Positions 47,527 to 59,317 of a stretch of DNA of 64,000 bases are shown in pieces. The stretch lies in the NCBI GenBank assembly GCA_021234155.1, contig JAJEKV010000052.1:3156254-3220253 (forward strand), read 5' to 3'. The first letter of the stretch is position 1; every line of letters begins with the position of its first letter. Both the position numbers and the translations under genes were made by a program. Below the pieces are notes generated by a model. The model had not been told where the DNA came from. It saw only the letters and a list, made by a program, of their open reading frames with translations, and searched no databases. The stretch is from Isoetes taiwanensis (taxonomy: Eukaryota; Streptophyta; Lycopodiopsida; Isoetales; Isoetaceae).

Positions 47527-50500
47527 ATGACGAAACAGCTTGGAACAAAGACATCTCCAAGGAAATCTCCTCGCAACAAACCTGTAAAGCCCATGCCAAG
47601 GTCTCCCACTAGAACTGCCGCCCGAAAACTCAAGAGTGGGTCTTCTTCAGATCGGGAGGTCTTGCCGCCCAGCATCAGGCAGCTTAGGAGCAACAATTTT
47701 GATAGCATGTTTCCAAGGCTAGTGCAAATAGTGCAGGATGTTTGGGGTTCTGAAGCCCCTGCTGTTAGGGGTTATCAAGAGTGCAGGATTAAGCCTGGTT
47801 GGATGGCAGATTTTTTTCTGTGTATGAGCACGTTTTTTGTAGGAGGGACATTGCAAATCATCACATTCCATTGTATTTTGCCCGAGCATATGCACTTCAT
47901 TACAAAGGAGTAAGCATTGATTGGGATGAGGTGAAAGCAAGTGCAAGTCTTCATTCAAAAGGCTCTCAAAAAGAATCTGACCTGACAGAATTAGCTACAG
48001 TAAAGTCTTCCAATGTTAAAGCTATTAAATGTATGCCTCAGGTAGAATTGGGGCAGCAGTTGGAAATGATGAAAAGGTGGAGGGAAACAAGAGCATTAGA
48101 TTCTGCCTCCATGCTTGATGAAATACAGACTTTAAAAGAGAAAAGGAAAACAATGGAAATTGAACTGTTGAAGCATGAGAGTGATAAGAGCTTCTTGACA
48201 AGACTTGTGCAGAGAGTAAAGATGCAAAAATATGTGAGCATTCAAAGATTATGGCAGGTTTAAAAGCAAGCGGGAAGCCAACTGATGTGCAAATGGCTTT
48301 GGCATCCCATTTAGAGGAGGAGAAATCAAGTTATATTGCTGACTTAGATGCTCTAATGATTCCCATTGATTGTTTAAAGGCTGATTTGCAAGAATTAGAA
48401 GCTGCCATTGAAAAAATCAGCAAGGATTTGGAAGTTAATTCCAACTGTGAGAATAGAATAAAGGAGATGACTAAGCATTTGGAAAGGTCGGACCGATAGG
48501 GCCTGCAGCCCGCTCTCCCATACTCGCAAAGAAAGGCGGAGCGCTTCATTCTCACATATAAGCAATACTTGCAAAGAAATTTTGCAATGATTGCCTTGAC
48601 TCTTTCGACCATGGTAATATCTCCACTTTGTGGTCATACATATTGTCTATTTTGTCTTATATTCAGGGTTTCAACGACGAATACATGTGTACATGATTGT
48701 TCATGGTCCGAGGACCTGCGCGACACTGCTTAGGAATCCCTTTTGAAGGTACATCTATTTCTATTTTGATTACATAATTAGTTTGAGTGTACTTAGATGT
48801 AGTTAGTTTCCATCATGTACATAACTGTATTAACATTTGATTTGGCGTGGTTTTGTCTTTACTGTAAAGAGGAAATGTATTTGCTTCTCAGACTTTACAT
48901 TTACATGTGCCATGAAGTGCTTTTTTCGAATTCCTTTCTGTGGTGTATTAATAGGGTGTATTGCATTGATCGTACTTTGCATTCATGTGATTAAATGCAT
49001 ATGAATTTGGTATTTGACTTTCCTTTACATTCAATCTTTGAATGATGTATTTGATAGGGTGTATTGATAAAATATTTTGTTTCAAATACATTTGAATTTA
49101 GTATTTGGTTTTCCTTTACATTGTGATAGCTATGTACACTAATGTACTTCTATTTTGTCGTTACATTATCGTGAAAGTTTGCCCGTAGTAAAACCTACTT
49201 GCATGTAATTAACATTTGTTCTTGCTTTTGATTTGCATCCGATTGTTTTTCTTGATTTTGCTTCTATCTACTCTACATCTTCCCTTGATTCTGAATCAAG
49301 TGTTTACATTTCTTATTGACACCCAATTGTGTCAATGCGCACATGGGTAGTATCAAGAAAGGAAGAAGTAAAACTGCAGTAAACTAAACAATTCATGTTT
49401 CGTGCACTATGCTTAAGTTCGAATATAGCAAAATTTCATGTTGTAGGTGAAAAGAAGAATGTTATTGAGATGGGGTTGCATTTACCATTCTCGACATCCC
49501 AATTGTTGAACCCGGCACAAAAGATGCCGCTATCGATGTTGGAAGTCCATCCACATCTACATCACCTTTGAGAATTGCAACAACTCATAAGCAATCGGCA
49601 GGATTTGGAGACAGAGGGGTATGTGGAAGGTAGGGTGATGACATTCGATTACATTAAGATTGCATCTGTTGTAGTTAGAGTTCACTAATGTTCAATATTT
49701 TGCACCAGAGGTTGTTTTCCAAAAAAGAGATCCCACCTGTTGAAGCCGAGTCGCTATTATTGAGCAACTAGTCGAAAGCCCGTAAAGTTCTCTCTCCTTT
49801 TCGGGGTTTCTAATTTTTTTTTTTTTTTTGTATTTTGAAACTTACGTTGGACGTGTTTACGATAAAATTATCGAAGATGTTGGTGATTTACATTGAAAAT
49901 TGATCCTGAAGGCTGCTTTTTTTCAAGTTGAGGAAAAGTCTTGTTCTTTGGGTGTCACGTGTTTCTTTTTTTTGTCTTGCTTTCAAAACATTAGAATGAA
50001 GCACTTTCTTGTCTTCAGAGACTTGCGACGATTCAAAGGAGCTAGATGATGTTGAAGAAGCCTTGGAGATTGCAGCCAAGGCAACGACTAAATTTATGGT
50101 CAAAGCCGATGCCAAAACAATTTGAAAAAAGAGAGTGCAAAACCGAAGCGAGGACATCCATTTTGCAAAAAGGTAATTGCTAGCTTACATTGACTTACTT
50201 ATACTTCAGTAGCTTATTATATTTTACTCGTTTTGCAGGTCTAAACCATCGGAAACGAGATTGGAAGGTATCAATTTATGCTTTATTGTCATGGATCAAT
50301 TGTTAATATGACACTAACATTGACTTACTTATGCTTCAAAGAGTTTATTATATTCTACTCGTTTTGCAGGTCTAAACCACTGGAAACAGAGATTGGAAGG
50401 TATCAATTTATGCCTTTATTGTCATGGATCAATTGTTAATATGACACTAACATCTTGGATCCGACAACGTAAAATGATGACAAGGATAAACTTATGGAAT

Positions 50501-51470
50501 TGGCGCCATTCACGCCATTCAAGAACCGGGTCACGGCTGAAATGAAAGTGGTTGCATCCCGACATAGCAATTTTATGTGCAACTAACTCTAAAATGAGTA
50601 GCCGCTTAGTGGATCTTTATGGCGTGTAATAACCTCGTTGTAACCGAAATGTATTCGTTGCTATTCCTTGTCCGTAATGTTAATCTTAATCTAATCCAGT
50701 GCTTGTATGAGACATTGCCTTTCGAAAGTGGAAGAGCAAAATCTTTTTTTTTTTTATCCCGCTTACAACTATATAAGGTTTAGAGAAGCTACCAGCAAAA
50801 AAAAAGAAAGGGTGAATCATTTGAAGGATCACCGAATGTCATTGAAATAGTGAAATCGGGGATGAAGGGATTGTGGTAGCTAAATGCCATCATATCCTTG
50901 CACCTATCCTTGAGAATGACCATTTTGTGCCGGCTGTTTTTACGCCGCACCATCCGATTCCAAGATCCTACCGCACCGTGAATTCACGCCTTGAATCCTC
51001 TTACAAGGTTATGCGACGAACGAGAAAGCAATCAAAGGGTATGTAATACTTTAAGTTGTTGCTTTGCTTTTCTTCGCTAATTTGGTCCGCTAAATTTTCG
51101 TGATATGTAGGCTGCACACACAAATGTTAACCACATCGATCACCAAGTATCTAGAGGCCGATTTCATGAAGAGAAATAATGTTAATCGGATTCGCCAAGT
51201 AGAGGTGCCACGGCTGTTCCGATTTAACATCATGTGGGTTGTATGTGATGGGATTTATGCACAAATATGTTGAAGCTCTTTCTCTCGGTAGAGATATGGA
51301 AGTAAGTTGTATGCCTTCCCTTGTATGTACCGCATCTCATGTTCCTTTAAATATTTCTAACCTTATTTATGGATGTCTGATTACATCTAAATGGTTCTCT
51401 CATGAATACCATACATCCACGACGACAATTTCTAATAGATGCTTTGGTCATGCATTGTGATGCCAATTGA
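47527..51470 (+). pseudogene. TE-type protein with coiled coil and Ulp1-like (C48) protease domain
   Basis: Begins at ATG 47527 (MTKQLGTKTSPRKSPRNK), a basic Ser/Pro/Lys tail. It continues through a frameshift in a 7-T run near 47815 (GRFFSVYEHVFCRRDIANHH, LHYKGVSIDWDEV) into a coiled coil (LDEIQTLKEKRKTMEIELLK), and after another shift near 48215 into ASHLEEEKSSYIADLDAL. Introns seem to follow (donor at about 48613). Near 50885-51030 comes HHILAPILENDHFV with a candidate catalytic His (50921). At 51233 lies TSCGLYVMGFMHKYVEAL, the cysteine motif of Ulp1/SENP proteases. The expected Asp between them is not evident. Ulp1-type domains are known in plant transposons (several MULE and CACTA lineages). 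The gene is broken, partly perhaps by read errors. Confidence 0.6.
50160..50440 (+). repeat. Tandem duplication of ~137 bp around an exon edge
   Basis: Blocks CATTGACTTACTTAT, TTATTATATT-TACTCGTTTTGC, AGGTCTAAACCA and GATTGGAAGGTATCAATTTA occur twice. The copies differ as CATCGGAAACGAG versus CACTGGAAACAGAG, and CAGTAGC versus CAAAGAG, all at CAG/CTG sites. Confidence 0.8.
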
Positions 51471-51787
51471 AAAGAACGATCAGCCGCCAGTCCCCGATTT
51501 ACGAAATGATCATGAGTCCGAGTATCCGATTTTGCAAGATGAACTATGTAACAGGCTTATATATATCTTTTGTTCACATTTGTGTTCACATTTCCTATCA
51601 TAAGGAATGTGTAAATGACACTATCTTTGAATAGTATACTACCGATAGTATACTTTATGACTATGTAAGATTTTTTTTTTGAAGAAAAAGATTTACGATT
51701 TAAAGAACCCTTGTACCCTTTTTGGTCAATCAAAACAAGTTATTTGATTGTTTCGGATCGCTACAACATTACTTGATTGTTTTGATT

Positions 51788-52510
51788 GTTTCAACACCAC
51801 ACTACACACACCCCACCACACTCCACCACACCATCATCATACCACCACCACCACTACACACACCACCACCACCACCCCCACCACCACCCCACACACCACC
51901 ACACCATTCACCACACACCACATCCGATTTCGGTGAATATGATAGTTGGTGTATGGTCTATGGTGTATGGTGTGTGGTGAATGGTGTGGTGTCTTGTGGA
52001 GTGTGTGGTGGGTATGTGGTGAATGGTGTGGTGTGTGGTGGGATGTGCTCGTTCTCGTGAATATGATAGTTGGTGTATGGTCTATGGTGTATGGTGTGTG
52101 GTGAATGGTGTGGTGTGTGGTGGGGTGAGTGGTGGGGTGTGTGGTGGGGTGTGTGGTGGGGTGTGTGGTGAATATGGTGTGGTGTGTGGTGGGATGTGCT
52201 CTGCTGGGTGAATATGATAGTTGGTGTATGGTCTATGGTGTATGGTGTGTGGTGAATGGTGTGGTGTGTGGTGTGGTGTGTGATGGGGTGAGTGGTGGGG
52301 TGTGTGGTGGGGTGTGTGGTGAATGGTGTGGTGTGTGGTGGGATGTGCTCGTTCGGTGAATATGATAGTTGGTGTATGGTCTATGGTGTATGGTGTGTGG
52401 TGAATGGTGTGGTGTGTGGTGTGGTGTGTGGTGAATGGTGTGGTGTGTGGTGGGATGTGCTCGTTCTGGTGAATATAATAGTGTGGGGCATGGTTTGGTG
52501 TGGTATACAC
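51788..52510. repeat. Inverted CA-rich and GT-rich arrays with ~113-150-bp higher-order units
   Basis: 51788-51925 consists of CACCA/CACAC variants. From 51930 the strand sense flips to GGTGT/GTGTATGG variants. The GT part has higher-order units starting GTGAATATGATAGTTGG near 51933, 52057, 52208, 52356 and 52469. The CA part is complementary to the GT part, so single strands could form a large foldback. Reading frames here (Cys/Val/Gly or His/Thr/Pro strings) are artefacts. Confidence 0.9.
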
Positions 52511-52866
52511 ACCCTAACAGTTTAGTGTTCATTTCATGCAGATGGTATTGTTCAAGAGGTTTCTGGACCAACATCCAGAAATTTTTGGCAGATGCTTCAG
52601 ATGCTTCAAGATGCATTTAAAGAAAAATACTACGAACATATTTTCCTATTGGTCACCTGGTTACCATATTTTGTTAGTGTGCAGATCATAAATTCTGCAC
52701 CTTGAAATTCCTTGTTGGCTTTAATGTTTGTTTTGGTATACTATTTCAGTAATTGTACTTTGCATTTTATAATTAATGACAAAAACTGTCATTAACTTGA
52801 GTTGCACCAAAAACTTGAGTTGCAAACTAAGTACCAAACATGTTTCTTATATCTATACAGAAAGGA

Positions 52867-52935
52867 TAGAAATAGTTCAGTTAACTAAAAGAACAGTGGA
52901 TTCCACTGTTCTTTTAGTTAACTGAACTATTTCTA
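52867..52935. repeat. Perfect 69-nt palindrome (34-bp arms, 1-nt centre)
   Basis: 52867-52900 and 52902-52935 are exact reverse complements around T52901. There is no loop and no mismatch. A perfect hairpin of this size is short-lived in genomes, so it is young, probably from template switching. Nearby, GTCACAAGGACTATT and AAAAAGCTTTACAAA are also duplicated (52985-53070). Confidence 0.95.
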
Positions 52936-53117
52936 AAAAAATAGTCACAACAGCTGTAGAGAAGAGGAGTTCTGTCATTAATGAAAAAGCTTTACAAAAA
53001 ATGGAGTCACAAGGACTATTGCTTCTGTGTTTAATTAAAAAGCTTTACAAAGAATAGTCACAAGGACTATTACCAAAAAAATTGAAACCAGGGATTACAA
53101 AAAACAAGGCTTGATCT

Positions 53118-53443
53118 TCAGGCCATCTTCAGCTCTATATGAAGGTCGTCCTCCATGGCATACATCTTCATTTCGAGGAGTCGCTCCTCGTCGAGGTAAG
53201 CCTCATGCACCCACTCGATCACCCCAAGAACGGCGGCGACTGATGATCCATGATGAGCTTCTCCACCTCTGGTGGAGTGAACTTCGCCCTGACTGTAACC
53301 GGGTGGCCTCCGGAGGAAGACACGGATTCTCCGGAGGAAGACACGGATTCTCCGGAGGAAGAGGAGGACCGTGCTGGCGGGGGAGGAGCAGGCACAATGG
53401 CCGGGATAGTGTTCCTGCGGAGTGTGGTCTTGAACTTGGCCAT
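53118..53443 (-). CDS. Small hypothetical protein, acidic C-terminus, one frame jump
   Basis: ATG at 53443 (MAKFKTTLRRNTIPAI) leads to a Pro/Ala stretch and two tandem SSSGESV units from a 21-bp duplication. Then HPVTVRAKFTPPEVEKLIMD follows. Near 53235 the frame must shift by one base to continue as GVIEWVHEAYLDEERLLEMK and end ELKMA at 53118. Composition and continuity across the shift suggest real coding sequence of about 108 residues. A TATTTATATA box on the minus strand lies near 53690. No family recognised; it may be a captured or decayed gene. Confidence 0.4.
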
Positions 53444-53879
53444 GGCGGTGAAGGAGATGGACGGAATGGGGAAGGAGTGAAGGAGATGGCGGAATAGACG
53501 ATGGGGACGGAATGAAGCTACAGGGCAGAATTTTGGGAATAAAAGGGATGTTTGCATGCATACGATTTTGTTTTGGGAATTAGGCAGAAGAGGAAAGGGA
53601 TGTATCCATGCATACGATTTCACACCCTAGCACAACCCTAACACAAAGTTAGCAATATCCCACATGCATATATCACAAAAAACGTGCACATATATAAATA
53701 GGGTTTTGCTTATTATTGATAAGTGTGGATAGAGATTTAGATGTTGAAAAGTTATGGCTCACCGGGCTTGTAATCTTGATTCTGAGCCCCGGTCATGTCC
53801 TCTTGTCCAAGATGTAATCCTAGTCCACCCTTTTTTTTAGTAATGGGCTCAAATATCCCACATGCATTCAATGTTCCTC

Positions 53880-53940
53880 AACAATTGCCAAATCAACAAT
53901 TGCCAAATCAACAAATTGCCAAATCAACAAATGCCAAATG
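53880..53940 (+). repeat. Short tandem repeat, AATTGCCAAATCAAC x4
   Basis: Four 14-16-bp units in a row just before the palindrome array. Confidence 0.85.
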
Positions 53941-54017
53941 AATGGATTATGTTAAGGCATATTGTGTGCCTATGCATATTGTGTTTGGTAAAAGCGTGAG
54001 TCAACAATATAGAGATA

Positions 54018-54270
54018 ACAAGGAATATTCCTTATTACCTTGAAAGGAATATTCCTTATTGCATTGAAAGGAATATTCCTTAGCGCCTAGTTATCAGGAA
54101 TATTCCTTATTACCTTCAAAGGAATATTCTTTAGTTTGTTTAAGTGCACCCATAGTTACAAGGAATATTCCTATTACCTTGAAAGGAATATTCCTTTTTG
54201 CATTGAAAGGAATATTCCTTAGTGCCTAGTTATCAAGAATATTCCTTATTACATTGAAAGGAATATTCCA
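54018..54270. repeat. Array of ten palindromes AAGGAATATTCCTT
   Basis: Exact or near-exact copies start at 54020, 54044, 54068, 54095, 54119, 54160, 54183, 54207, 54234 and 54258, spaced mostly 24-27 bp. The whole is a two-fold repeat of a ~140-bp block (both containing GCCTAGTTATCA). The core GAATATTC fits a two-unit heat-shock-element half (GAAnnTTC). Whether it binds a factor is unknown. Confidence 0.9.
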
Positions 54271-54703
54271 CATTGAGTATAGCCCTTTCCTTTGAGCTAG
54301 GCTTGTGGGATATATGCCAGCATCAACCATTGGCCAATTGCGTCAGAAAAAGAGGACAGTGGGATAGATTTTGAGAAAAGGATGTTGAACAAATCATTGG
54401 CACAAATCATTGGTTAAGGAACAAATCATTGGCATGGTACGAGCCATATCAGAAACAGGGGAGAAGGGAATAGACAGGGATAAAAATTCCTTTTTTACCT
54501 GTGTTGACTGGTTGATTCCAATGGCGGGAGGAGATCGAACGACTAGATCACAATCCATATCCCCAATTCAAATGCAAACTCACCTGGCGCACCCGATTCT
54601 TGAGGAGATCAATGCCGAACAGGGAAACCAATTGAACTTACACTAAGTATAACAGTCTTGGAAGTATATAAACATTATATTAATGTTTGTGTTTTAATCC
54701 AGT
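54271..54703. other. Short non-coding stretch
   Basis: ACAAATCATTGG is repeated three times (54388-54433). A 78-codon plus-strand frame (54410-54646) shows no known motif. Confidence 0.5.
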
Positions 54704-57700
54704 TCACATTTCGATTACATTCGGTTTGCAAGTCCATGCCTTAGTGCATAGAAAAGTTACTTCAACAACAAGGTTAGCGTGATTACGTAGAGATTCTACA
54801 ATCTCTCGGCAAATTTCAAGCAACATTTCATGCCAATAGTTAGTCGGTTCATATGCATAAGATGTACCTTTAATCTTATGTTTGGTCGGCTCCAATGGAA
54901 ATCTCACCCCAACCATTGACTCGGGATGGACAAGAACTTTCTTTCCTTGAATAAGCCCTGTACTTTTGATGGCAACCAGGAATCAATTCAAAGTAGTTAC
55001 CAGCTATAACTTCATTACCACAATAAAATTCATTTCCATAGTCATCCTTGGTGTCTTCTTCGAGGGCATGTTTCACTTACGTACCTTTGGATGAGATAAT
55101 AAGGGACCCTTTCATAATTGTGCGGGGATGTGAATGATGCAAAATAATCTCCAACCCGTGACCGTCTCATCCACATTGTCCACGTCATTTGCCCACAAGT
55201 CCCTCGCCTCATTACCCATCTTCTTCAACATTGTCCCCTGTTTGTAGGCTCTAGTTTTCTCAACTCCCACCGCCACAATGATCAGCATTCTCACAAGCAG
55301 GCCAATCAAAATTGATGCATGCCTTACAAAAACATGAAAGAGATCTACACATTAACTTTGTTGGATCATTTGGATCTATGGATGATACGCTTAATGAAGA
55401 GATTGCACCCCTTTCACTTTGGGAGCACATCAAATCTTTGGGAGCGGTCAATGTCGGACACCTTCCAAAATACCCTTTCCACATCGTAAACTTTCTCTTC
55501 AAGAACCTCACATGCGGTTTCTGCATTTTTTATCACTTTCCCATCCTTTTTCTTTGTTCTGCCTCGAGCCATAGTTTGGCTATGGCTCCTTCTCCGTCAT
55601 GTGTGCCCTTCCCATGTCCCGAGCCAAAGAAATTCCAGTGCATTCTGATCTTATGCTCTTGATGATACCTAGTTACATGATAGAAAGCTCTTCTCGACTT
55701 GAATTGCACACACACCCGTCGTCGGACCAAACTAAGTGGTATTTCATATGACCAGCACCATTTTCTTTCAGCCAATTGAGGTGCATCTTGAATGCTTTTT
55801 GTACAAAGTGAGTATCATGTGTTTTGTCATCTGAAATAAAGAAGTGCACACATTTCCTCATTTTACCATGTACCTTGAACATCGTGATGTGGACCAATAT
55901 GCTGATTTGTTCATTGTACCAATGTTGTGCTTGAATCTCGTTGAATGGCTTCAAAGTATAATTCTCCGAGAAATCAACAACTGATAATACGGTATCATCG
56001 AAGACTCTTCATGGATTCCTTGAATTGTTTGCTCTGCCAATGTGCCACAAAGTTATGATATACAAACTTCGACATATGATCAAACATGTTATCCAACATA
56101 TTACTGGAGCTGCCTTTCTTGTCAATTAGCTTTAGTCTTCGTGAAGTTCCTTTCTTCGAGGGCTCATTAACGTAACCATAGACTTGCCAATCAAGCGTTT
56201 GATCAATCTGCTCCTTGTATTCTCTTGGACACAACTCAATTAATTGTTTCCCACAATTTCCACAACTGATTTGATACATTGTAGCTTATGCCACTTTCGT
56301 TTTCTTTGCTCTGTCACATACCATAGCCCTCCAAAATGTGCTAACATTATCAAATGTCTTGTCCTTCGCTTGACATATTCCAAAGATGAGCTTGGATGCC
56401 CACACACCACAATTGCACTAACAATTTTCATGGAGTCTTGACCTCATCAAATTAAATGATCGCTTGTACAGATCGATTGCTCATGTTTCACGCAACAACA
56501 TGTGTTTTTTTCCTTTAGCTTTCTAATGCAAGAAGGTTTTAAGTATTCAAATTGCCTAAGCCCAATCCGAACCTCTCGATCTTCGATCCACAAAATTGCG
56601 GAATAATTCACTGTAAAATTACAAGTGAAATAAAATTAGTCACCTCATTACATTACATTACATACAAATCTTTTACATATTCAAGACCCTAAACTCCCAC
56701 ACATACATGTACATTCGACATGAATTTTATTTCATTTACTATGAAGTCACATAATTTTTGACAAACAATACATCTCCACACTAATTTCTTCTTAGTTACC
56801 GCCTACATCTACAATAAATCCAGAATATACATGTAAACAAATATACATCCATAATATACATGTAAACAAATATACATCCGAACATACATGTAAACAAATA
56901 TACATGCGTGTTGCCATGAAATAATTTGACATTTCCATGTAGAACAACTAGGGCATCTGCATCTACATTACATTCAAAAAGTAAAGAAATCTGTTACAAA
57001 CTTTACATCGGTGTTACAAAATAAAAGACATCTTTATTACGCCAAAAAGTAAAGAAATCTACAAACTTTACATTCTTTTATTACGAAAAACAAGATGCAA
57101 TTACTATTTTTTTTTTTTTTTTTTTTTTGATGGATGACTAAATTCTGATCGTGCACGTGTAATGTCAATATATTGAATTGGTTGTGTCCTCTTCTTCATG
57201 ACATCTCTAATTTTTGGTGAAACCTTTGAGTTATCTAACCAAAACCGAGCAACCATATCCTTCATAGCACGATCTATCGTATTTGTTCTTGGATTTCGAC
57301 ACCGCTAATGCCCCTGATTTGTTCCACCTAGTGACATTCTTTTCCTTCTCTCATTTGCTAGTTTCATATTTCTAGGATGTATTTTCAGCAACTTAGCACG
57401 CTAGTGAAGTCTTACGTAATTCTCCTTCCTCTCCAACCACCATAGATAGTACGAGAATGCTTTGCAGCAAAGTCCGTCATTGCTATTTGCATTTTTGACG
57501 TCTTGGAGGCCATCCTTTAAATTCTTTACAGATCTGTTTTCCACGATAGCCTCTTGAGGCCTTCCAATGGTGGCTCAAATAGGAATTGCAATCTTTTATC
57601 CTGCAATAATCTTCTTGCAAATATACTTTCTTTGTTTTGGAGTCAAATTAGATACCTCATTCATTATGAGATTTAAAGAAGCATTCACCTTTCTTCTAAT

Positions 57701-57924
57701 TGGCTTTGTCACGTATCCACCCTACAAACCCTCTGTTTCGATTTTCTTTGCCTGCTTGTAACAGTGCTTTCCGAAACTTCATCAGCAGGAGGATTGAAAT
57801 GAACCCGATGTTGACCTCGAAGTGCTTGCATGAGAGTCCAATCCTTCTTCCATAGTTTCTTCTTCAACCGGTGCTTTAAGACATCGATCCATTCTCGAGA
57901 AAGGGGATACAACATCCCGCACAA
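54704..57924 (-). pseudogene. Transposase-like protein (WSDGC / GSGHGKG family), frame broken
   Basis: The minus strand gives one coherent protein over several frames. The N-terminus reads MCGMLYPLSREWIDVLKHRL and a basic segment (57924-57710), continuing VTKPIRRKVNASLNLIMN and WLERKENYVRLH, then CGNCGKQLIELCPREYKEQI (about 56260). The core has HFFISDDKTHDTHFVQ (about 55850), LVWSDDGC (about 55720), QFKSRRAFYHVTRY, and FFGSGHGKGTHDGEGA (about 55600). A Cys cluster follows (CFCKACINFDWPACE, about 55310), and a C-terminal part with GNEFYCGNEVIAGNYFEL. The ordered Asp-bearing strands suggest an RNase-H-fold transposase core. I recall similar unnamed proteins in mosses and lycophytes but cannot name the superfamily. 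It faces the Ulp1-type gene. At least six frame changes and two stops. Confidence 0.6.
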
Positions 57925-59180
57925 GAAATCAGATTATTAACCGTGATTTGTACTCTTTGCTTGAAGGGATTTGTATTCTTGCTTGAAGGAAAGGGATTTC
58001 AATTTGTTCAAGATACATTTGTTTCTTGAAATGCATTCGATTTAAGAGCAGCTATAATCGATTCGGGCCAAGTTTTCGTTGAGGTAGAATCCGGAGCCAT
58101 GTTTGATCGATTGAGTAAAGTTCAAAATGTGCGTCAAAGTTTTTTTTTTTTTTCCAGCAAGATATTTAGATTTTATTGATAGAGAAGCTAGTACAAGATT
58201 TCGGGAGGATTTGGTATAATTATGGAGAATATTGTACGTCAACCGCCTTTATTAATGATAGGGAACTCCATGTAAAATTCAAAATGTACATTACAAACAC
58301 TTTAACCCAGTTCAAATTTTTACATCAATATACAAAAAAATTCAATCACCCTTTCATGCTTCTACCCAGGAAGACTTCTAGATCGACCCCAGATGGCATC
58401 GGTTGGAAAGGGCTGCCGGATTTGGTCTGTGCAGAGGGTTTGTGCCGAATGATTTGTGCCTTGCACGGTTTTGTGCAGGCTCTTCCTCTTCCGCTTCATC
58501 TCCCTTCCTCAAGTGACTATTGCCCTCAGTACCCGAGCTATGAGACCTCAAGCTTTCAAAACCATGGTAATTTTACAACTACGTGATCTAATAGGCAAGA
58601 TGCTAGACTATTTGGGGTTCTGATATTTTGAATTTGGGGAGGTGGCTTCAGGATGTCTACCTCCAAGAAATCGAACTATTGCAGGAAAGCTCACAGCAAC
58701 AATGCAAGCAACTCATGACTGCAGGAGACTTAAGGTTCTTTGTGATGTTCAATTGCTGTAGAAATGACTTGGTACATATTCATTCTGAGGATATATGTAA
58801 ATATTTGTGGATAGGCTTTGTTTATGGATATGCTTGCTCATAGGCTTTTTGTTTGGCTGATGTAGAACAAAATAGTTGTGCTTCAGCCTTAAGAAGCTAG
58901 GTTGTTGCAGGCTATAAGCTAGAAAGTTTTTGCAGGTGTTGCTTTTGGTGTTGGCAGGATGTAGGGTACAGCCAATCAATCGATATATCTTCTGTGAGAT
59001 GGATATGTTTTGCTTCTGCTTCACCTATTTGAGAGGCTGGTCTGTATATTTATTCTTTCCTTTTTTCCTATTTCTTTCTTCTGCGTTATTCTTCGTCCGT
59101 TTTCTCGCTCTTCAATGCTTCCACTTTAATCGTTTTCTCTACTTCTGATTCGTTCTAACCCTTCTGCATGTTCGCCTGCA
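57925..59180. other. Stretch with no recognised gene
   Basis: A 136-codon plus-strand frame at 58176-58586 has ordinary composition but no known motif. T/A runs at 57108-57128 (within the preceding gene) and 58140-58155 could mark old insertion edges. Confidence 0.4.
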
Positions 59181-59317
59181 GCTCCTAGATTTGCACCTTC
59201 ACACAGAGATATTGCAGTGGTTATGAATGCTCATGGGATTTGTGTGCTGACTAAATGGGATGAGTTTAGGAGCTTAGATTGCCTGGCTTGCTACTGCAAA
59301 GAGATTAGAGATGAGTG
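59181..59317 (+). CDS. Exon-like fragment, unrecognised
   Basis: After TTCGCCTGCAG (acceptor-like) the frame reads APRFAPSHRDIAVVMNAHGI, then CVLTKWDEFRSLDCLACYCK, ending at a TGA. It looks like a terminal exon of an unknown gene; no upstream exon was identified. Confidence 0.25.

Noticed and set aside
51722-52616. Val/Gly/Cys-rich and His/Thr/Pro-rich frames
   Set aside because: Products of CA/GT repeats on both strands.
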